Part shown: positions 14,217 through 18,182 of the stretch, in pieces | How the letters are laid out: each line of letters opens with the position of its first letter | How positions within the stretch are numbered: the first letter of the stretch is position 1 | Assembly: GCA_014728425.1 (NCBI GenBank) | Contig: WJLO01000039.1 | Coordinates: 1-18,182, forward strand | Source of the DNA: Minisyncoccota bacterium | Lineage (GTDB): Bacteria; Patescibacteriota; Microgenomatia; UBA1400; PJMF01 | Length of the DNA: 18,182 nt | Reading direction: 5' to 3' | Made by a program: the position numbers and the translations under genes | Notes under the pieces: model-generated | What the model saw: the letters and a program-made list of their open reading frames with translations, nothing else | Databases searched by the model: none | Told to the model about the DNA's origin: nothing

Positions 14217-14271
14217 AGTTGTAAGCATTAATTAAAACAAACCAAGCCCCGGCACCAAACCGGGGTTTTTT
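14177..14271 (+). promoter_or_regulatory. Putative ribosome-mediated phe attenuator controlling pheST
   Basis: Three competing pairings are visible. Arm 1 CCTTTT (14177-14182) can pair with arm 2 AAAAGG (14200-14205). Arm 2 GGGG-AG-TGGTT (14204-14214) can pair with arm 3 AACCA-AG-CCCC (14240-14250), nine pairs around a symmetric AG/AG loop. Arm 3 CCCCGG (14247-14252) pairs with CCGGGG (14260-14265) to form the terminator. A ribosome stalled at the Phe codons would mask arm 1 and leave arm 2 free for antitermination. A ribosome at the stop codon would cover arm 2 and allow termination. The mechanism is inferred by analogy with enterobacterial pheST; the pairings are read directly. Confidence 0.65.
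14247..14271 (+). terminator. Strong intrinsic terminator between rplT and pheS
   Basis: CCCCGG (14247-14252), loop CACCAAA, CCGGGG (14260-14265), then six T residues (14266-14271). All six stem pairs are G-C, striking in this AT-rich sequence. It would end the infC-rpmI-rplT transcript unless the upstream antiterminator forms. Confidence 0.92.
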
Positions 14272-14292
14272 ATAGGCAATTTGTTAAGCATT

Positions 14293-14301
14293 TGGTAAAA
14301 T
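14293..14301 (+). promoter_or_regulatory. Possible secondary pheS promoter (extended -10)
   Basis: TGGTAAAAT has a TG one base before TAAAAT, which matches TATAAT at five of six positions. The start would be near 14308, downstream of the terminator and about 24 nt before the pheS ATG. No matching -35 box at normal spacing. If used, it would supply a basal, attenuation-independent level of PheRS. Confidence 0.25.
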
Positions 14302-14331
14302 ACATTATTGTTCTTGTTCAACCAACTAATA

Positions 14332-15429
14332 ATGAAAATCAAAAATTTAAAAACCAAAATCAAAAATTTAAAACGCCAGTTTGAGCAAGAAACTGCTGAT
14401 CGTCAAGCTTTAAATATTAAGTACTTAGGAAAAAAAGGCTTGTTTAATCAGCTGGCTAAAGAAATCAAAACCGTACCTGCAGCTGACCGCAAACAAGCCG
14501 GGAAATTACTTAACCAACTCAAACAAGAACTCACAGCTCAACTTCGCCAAAAACAAACAAAAACCCAGTCATCTTGGATAGACCTCACCATACCTGGAAA
14601 AAAACCAAAAGTAGGCCATCTTCACCCTATTTCTCAAGCCATGACCGAGATCACCCAGATCTTTACCGAGATCGGCTTTACTCGAGTACGCTATCCAGAG
14701 GTTGATTGGGACTGGTATGCTTTTGAAAGTTTAAATATGCCGCCTGATCATCCCGCCCGGGACGAATGGGAAACCTTTTTTGTTGACCTACCAGACACCA
14801 CCAAAGACATTGCTTATGATCCAGCTAAACCCAGAAAACGACATCCAGATCAAGCTGGCGGCCAGCTTGTTTTAACCCCACATACTTCTAACGGGCAAGT
14901 GCGAGAAATGGAGCGCCTTAATAGCCAGCCACCAATTAGAATGATTAACATTGCTCGCTGTTATCGCCGGCAGCAAGACGCTACTCATACGCAAATGTTC
15001 CATCAATTTGAAGGCTTAGTAGTAGATCAAGGCATTAACATCCAACATCTCAAAGGAACTTTAGATTACTTTGCTCATCAGTTTTATGGTCCAGGCTGTC
15101 AGAGCAGGCTCAGGCCATTTCATTTTCGCTTTACCGAACCTTCTTTTGAGGTAGATTTTAGCTGCCATCTTTGTCAAGGCACTGGCCAAATCAAAAAAGG
15201 CAAAAAATCCACTAAATGTCGCTTTTGCAAATCTGGTTGGCATGAAGTTGGTGGCGCAGGTATGGTTCATCCTAATGTGCTTCAAGCTGGTGGTATCGAT
15301 CCAGACAAATATACTGGCTTTGCTTTTGGCTGGGGCATTGAGCGCACTTATACTTTAAGAAAAGGCCTTAATATTGATGACATTCGCTTGCTTTATAGTG
15401 CTGACTTGCGATTTTTACAACAATTTTAA
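14332..15429 (+). CDS. pheS: Phenylalanine-tRNA ligase alpha subunit
   Basis: Catalytic subunit of the heterotetrameric PheRS, which charges tRNA-Phe. An N-terminal Lys/Gln-rich region (about 1-80) should form the coiled coil that contacts tRNA. The class II core follows. Motif 2 is within MINIARCYRRQQDATHTQMFHQFEG (about 204-228). FRFTEPSFEVDFSC precedes a CxxC-14-CxxC pair (Cys278/281/296/299), a metal-site pattern seen in many bacterial PheS. Then come GGAGMVHPNVL and motif 3 GFAFGWGIERT (about 329-339). Length 365 is slightly above average. The frame extends to TTG at 14308, which would add eight residues, but ATG at 14332 gives the usual MKIKNLK start. Neither has a Shine-Dalgarno site. 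pheT begins 4 nt after the stop. Confidence 0.96.
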   Translation: MKIKNLKTKIKNLKRQFEQETADRQALNIKYLGKKGLFNQLAKEIKTVPAADRKQAGKLLNQLKQELTAQLRQKQTKTQSSWIDLTIPGKKPKVGHLHPISQAMTEITQIFTEIGFTRVRYPEVDWDWYAFESLNMPPDHPARDEWETFFVDLPDTTKDIAYDPAKPRKRHPDQAGGQLVLTPHTSNGQVREMERLNSQPPIRMINIARCYRRQQDATHTQMFHQFEGLVVDQGINIQHLKGTLDYFAHQFYGPGCQSRLRPFHFRFTEPSFEVDFSCHLCQGTGQIKKGKKSTKCRFCKSGWHEVGGAGMVHPNVLQAGGIDPDKYTGFAFGWGIERTYTLRKGLNIDDIRLLYSADLRFLQQF

Positions 15430-15433
15430 AACC

Positions 15434-17437
15434 ATGAATATTTTAATCCCACACCACTGGCTGCTCGAACACTTAACCACCAAAGCTAAACCAGCTGAGT
15501 TGCAAAAATACCTTTCTTTGTGTGGGCCTTCGGTGGAACGAATTGAAGAAAAAGAGGGGGATCAAGTTTATGATATTGAGGTCACTACTAATCGCGTTGA
15601 CAGCATGAACGTGCGTGGCATTGCTCGAGAAGCAGCTGTGATTTTAAATCAATTCCAAATTAAAGCTCAACTCAAGGCTTTGGCCTTAACTAAGCCTAGC
15701 TCACCCAACTCTAGTTTGCCATTACCAAAGATTAAAAATGACCCTCAGCTTTGTCACCGCACCATTTGTGTGGTGCTCAAAGACCTTCAGCGAACCCCCA
15801 CGCCTGATTGGATGGCCAAAAAACTCCGTCAAGTTGATCTACAAGTCCATGAAAGCATTATTGATATTACCAACTATCTTACTCATGAGCTTGGCCATCC
15901 TATTCATGCTTTTGATTATGATCAAGTCATGGCCTTGGGTGGAGAGATTATTATTACTACTGCTAAGCCAGGTAAGAAATTCACCACTCTTGATGGCGAA
16001 CAATACACGACTGTAGGAGGGGAAGTGGTCTTTGAAAATCCACAAGGTGAAATTATTGATTTACCAATGATTAAAGGTACTGCTAATACTTCAGTCAACG
16101 CTAAAACTAAAAACCTTTTACTGTGGATTGAAAACCTTGATCCTGCTAAAGTACGTTTTGCTTCCATGACTCATGCAATTCGCACTATGGCTGCTCAGCT
16201 CGGTGAAAAAAGAGTTGATCCTCATCTAGCTAAACCAGTGTTACTAAAAGGCATTGAGCTTTACCAACAGCTCTGTCAAGCCCAAATAGCTAGTAAGATC
16301 TATGATGATTTTCCTGGCAAAAGACAGCTGCCGCCAGTGAAGATCACTACTCAACAACTTACCGAATACCTAGGTGTAGAACTACCCATCAAAAAAGTCA
16401 TCACTATTCTCACTGATCTAGGTTGTGAAGTTAATATTCAGGATCTTGAGTTAGTTGTCCAACCACCAACCTTTAGACCAGACTTGAAAATCCCAGCTGA
16501 TTTAATTGAAGAAATCGCTCGAATTTATGGTTATCACAATCTCTCTAGTGTGGTCATGCCAACTCCTATTCCCTTAAACAAACCTCAAAAGGTAGATTTC
16601 CATCTTGAAGATCAACTCAAACAATTTTTAGCTCATTTAGGTTGGCAAGAAGTTTACACTTATTCTATGGTCAGTAAAGAACTTGCTCAGCAGTCTGGTT
16701 ATTCCCTAACAAACCATCTTAAATTGGCCAATCCTTTAACTGAAGACCGTGTTTATTTACGGCGATCATTAATTCCTTCTTTAACAGAAGTAATTAGTCA
16801 AAACCCTCAGCAAGAACAATTAGCAGTTTTTGAGCTAGCTAATGTTTATCAACCTCGCCCAAACAAGATTCCTCAACACCAACTGCATTTAACTTTACTG
16901 GCCAACAAACCCTACCGGCAAGTAAAAGGTGATTTAGAAGCTCTACTCAGGCAAATTTATCTTAAAGATTTTACTGTTGAACCAATTAAAAAACCAGCAG
17001 CTGCCTATTTACAAGCAGCTACCTTAACCACTACTAAGCAAAACAAAATAGTAAAACTGGGTCAGATCTATCGTTTAACTGATCAACAAACTGCTGTAGA
17101 TTTATTAATGTCAAATTTAATTGGGATTGCTAAAAAGCATCCTAGTTATCAGTCATTACCTAAAACCAGTCAGATTGTTGAAGATCTAACTTTTACCTTA
17201 CCAGCCAAAACTTTAGTAGGTAAAGTAATCAAGGCCATTAAAAACACTGATTCTATTGTTAATAAAGTCAGCTTAACAACTATTTATCAGCACAACTATA
17301 CCTTTAGGTTAAAATATTGGCACCCAGCTAAAAACTTAAGCAAGGATGATGTTAGTCCCGTGAGAAAAAAACTTATTAAAAATTTGGCAAAAAAGTTTCA
17401 AGCTGACCTAGTAGGAGAGGTAGAACTCAAACATTAA
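15434..17437 (+). CDS. pheT: Phenylalanine-tRNA ligase beta subunit, lacking the EMAP-like domain
   Basis: Non-catalytic, editing and tRNA-binding subunit of PheRS. At 667 residues it is about 130 shorter than typical bacterial PheT. The N-terminal B1 region (1-45) runs directly into YDIEVTTNRVDSMNVRGIARE (about 46-66), so the EMAP-II/OB-fold tRNA-binding domain normally between them is missing. The B3/B4 editing region (about 135-280) keeps DITNYLTHELGHPIHAFD and FTTLDGE, but has MIKGTANTS and RTMAAQLGEKRVDP where AGIMGG and RTEASYRFERGVDP are usual. A B5 domain follows (about 300-380, ending near IPADLIEEIARIYGY), then the catalytic-like module. The C-terminal FDX-ACB anticodon-binding domain (about 575-667) is present. 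ATG at 15434 follows pheS by 4 nt; a longer frame into pheS is not credible. Confidence 0.95.
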   Translation: MNILIPHHWLLEHLTTKAKPAELQKYLSLCGPSVERIEEKEGDQVYDIEVTTNRVDSMNVRGIAREAAVILNQFQIKAQLKALALTKPSSPNSSLPLPKIKNDPQLCHRTICVVLKDLQRTPTPDWMAKKLRQVDLQVHESIIDITNYLTHELGHPIHAFDYDQVMALGGEIIITTAKPGKKFTTLDGEQYTTVGGEVVFENPQGEIIDLPMIKGTANTSVNAKTKNLLLWIENLDPAKVRFASMTHAIRTMAAQLGEKRVDPHLAKPVLLKGIELYQQLCQAQIASKIYDDFPGKRQLPPVKITTQQLTEYLGVELPIKKVITILTDLGCEVNIQDLELVVQPPTFRPDLKIPADLIEEIARIYGYHNLSSVVMPTPIPLNKPQKVDFHLEDQLKQFLAHLGWQEVYTYSMVSKELAQQSGYSLTNHLKLANPLTEDRVYLRRSLIPSLTEVISQNPQQEQLAVFELANVYQPRPNKIPQHQLHLTLLANKPYRQVKGDLEALLRQIYLKDFTVEPIKKPAAAYLQAATLTTTKQNKIVKLGQIYRLTDQQTAVDLLMSNLIGIAKKHPSYQSLPKTSQIVEDLTFTLPAKTLVGKVIKAIKNTDSIVNKVSLTTIYQHNYTFRLKYWHPAKNLSKDDVSPVRKKLIKNLAKKFQADLVGEVELKH

Positions 17438-17454
17438 TCAATTTTACTTCTCGT

Positions 17455-17485
17455 TTGTGCAGCACCTTTCACAGGTTAGTATAAA
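17455..17485 (+). promoter_or_regulatory. Possible promoter of the O-antigen ligase-like gene
   Basis: TATAAA (17480-17485) lies 19 bases after TTGTGC (17455-17460, three of six matches). The start near 17492 would give a 14-nt leader. No terminator is visible between pheT and this gene, so read-through from pheT is also possible. Confidence 0.35.
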
Positions 17486-17505
17486 ATCTACAAAGCCAAT
17501 AAATA

Positions 17506-18182
17506 ATGTTAACTCGCAAGTTGAAAAAAATACCTTTATTACTCACTGCCTTACTGATCTTTCTCACCCCCAGCAATTTATTTATCAAGTTTTTACCAAC
17601 AACTGCTTATGTTAATGGCTTATTGATTGATTATTTAATTCCCAAACTTTATCTTACTGATTTAGTAATTTTGGGCATCTTGGGCTTAATAAGCTACCTG
17701 CTAGTTAAACAAAGTGGTCGACCCAAGCTGCCATCATTATCACCAGTCTTGGTTGTTGCTATTACTGTTTTGATTTTACGCCAAGCTTTAGTGCCTAATC
17801 CTCTTGCTTCGGCTTGGTATCTGCTGAAATTGCTAGAAATGGCCTGGTTATTTATGCTGCTCAAAGCTCAACCACAGCTCAAAACCAGCTTAAGTGTGCT
17901 AACTGCTTTGTTAGCAGCTTTAATCTTTCAAGCCAGCTTAGCTATTTACCAGTTTCATACCCAAAGCTCTTTGGCAGGTTTTTGGTTTTTAGGTGAAGTA
18001 AATTTGCAAACTTTTTACAATATGCCAGAAGCTAGTTTTTTTGGCCAACTCAGCAGATTGCCTTTTGGCACTACTAGTCATCCCAATGTTTTAGCTGGCA
18101 TGTTAGTGATTTATTGGTTATTGGCAGTAAAACTTAGTCAGTGTCAATTAAATTTTCAACGCTGGTTATTGTTATTAATGAC
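17506..18182 (+). CDS. O-antigen ligase/polymerase-like membrane protein (partial, 3' end beyond window)
   Basis: The frame is open from ATG at 17506 to the window end, giving 225 residues with no stop. It encodes a membrane protein with hydrophobic segments at about 10-30, 50-67, 80-92, 103-120, 128-150 and 193-210. The segment RLPFGTTSHPNVLAGML (about 184-200) matches the pattern around the first periplasmic loop of Wzy/WaaL-type proteins (R-x-x-G-T-x-x-x-P-N-x-L-A). Such enzymes join or polymerise lipid-linked glycan chains at the outer face of the membrane. This fits the glycosyltransferase operon at the other end of the window. N-terminal sequence MLTRKLKKIP is basic, as expected for a first membrane helix with a cytoplasmic N-terminus. 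Ligase and polymerase cannot be told apart from this fragment. Confidence 0.75.
   Translation, partial: MLTRKLKKIPLLLTALLIFLTPSNLFIKFLPTTAYVNGLLIDYLIPKLYLTDLVILGILGLISYLLVKQSGRPKLPSLSPVLVVAITVLILRQALVPNPLASAWYLLKLLEMAWLFMLLKAQPQLKTSLSVLTALLAALIFQASLAIYQFHTQSSLAGFWFLGEVNLQTFYNMPEASFFGQLSRLPFGTTSHPNVLAGMLVIYWLLAVKLSQCQLNFQRWLLLLM

Noticed and set aside
14308..14331. TTG start for pheS eight codons upstream
   Set aside because: No Shine-Dalgarno site, and the added residues are not family-like. ATG at 14332 is the better start.
14149..14331. T-box riboswitch upstream of pheS
   Set aside because: No stem I specifier structure or conserved T-box sequence is visible, and the leader is too short. 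The Phe-rich ORF explains the terminator better.
15374..15433. Extension of pheT 20 codons into the end of pheS
   Set aside because: The extra residues are an out-of-frame reading of pheS. ATG at 15434 gives the standard PheT N-terminus and a normal 4-nt gap.
15061..16167. Open frames antisense or out of frame within pheS and pheT
   Set aside because: They overlap well-supported coding sequence and their translations show no family features.
1..18182. CRISPR arrays, insertion sequences, phage genes or attachment sites
   Set aside because: None seen on either strand. Genes are mostly housekeeping or surface glycan functions with uniform composition.

Overview
This AT-rich, gene-dense window most likely comes from a member of the Candidate Phyla Radiation (Patescibacteria), possibly a Microgenomates-type lineage. 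That placement is inference. It rests on Gln/Lys-rich proteins with very short gene gaps, compact versions of standard enzymes (a 229-residue triosephosphate isomerase, a PheT without its EMAP-like domain, a trigger factor without its PPIase domain), and a surface-glycan gene set of a kind common in those genomes. The standard code is used: the 17 complete CDSs (leader peptide not counted) end in TAA (15) or TAG (2), never TGA.

Layout. Positions 210-3464 (minus strand) hold a three-gene operon: a PMT-like membrane glycosyltransferase, a GT2 glycosyltransferase and an FAD-dependent oxidoreductase, probably for cell-surface glycans. tpiA follows on the same strand (3706-4395) with its own consensus promoter. 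From 4572 nearly everything is on the plus strand: a 74-aa orphan, a UvrD/PcrA helicase, a FemAB-type transferase followed by pyrH, a 415-aa unknown protein with a possible Cys-His-Asp triad, gap, a reduced trigger factor, and a 220-aa unknown with a near-consensus promoter. A tRNA-Val(GAC) lies on the minus strand at 12890-12963. It diverges from infC-rpmI-rplT, which runs into pheS-pheT. The window ends inside an O-antigen ligase/polymerase-like membrane protein.

The most interesting element lies between rplT and pheS. A 22-codon ORF overlaps the rplT stop codon, carries a Phe-Phe-Phe run, and is followed by a strong intrinsic terminator. The end of this ORF can pair with the 5' side of that terminator as a competing antiterminator. 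This is the layout of a ribosome-mediated phenylalanine attenuator, in the position occupied by pheM in Escherichia coli, and it would tie PheRS production to charged tRNA-Phe supply.

A second theme is transcription start architecture. Many -10 boxes sit only about 6-22 nt upstream of start codons, with no Shine-Dalgarno sequence, suggesting frequent leaderless or very-short-leader mRNAs. Genes inside operons (pyrH, gap) instead have purine-rich Shine-Dalgarno sites.
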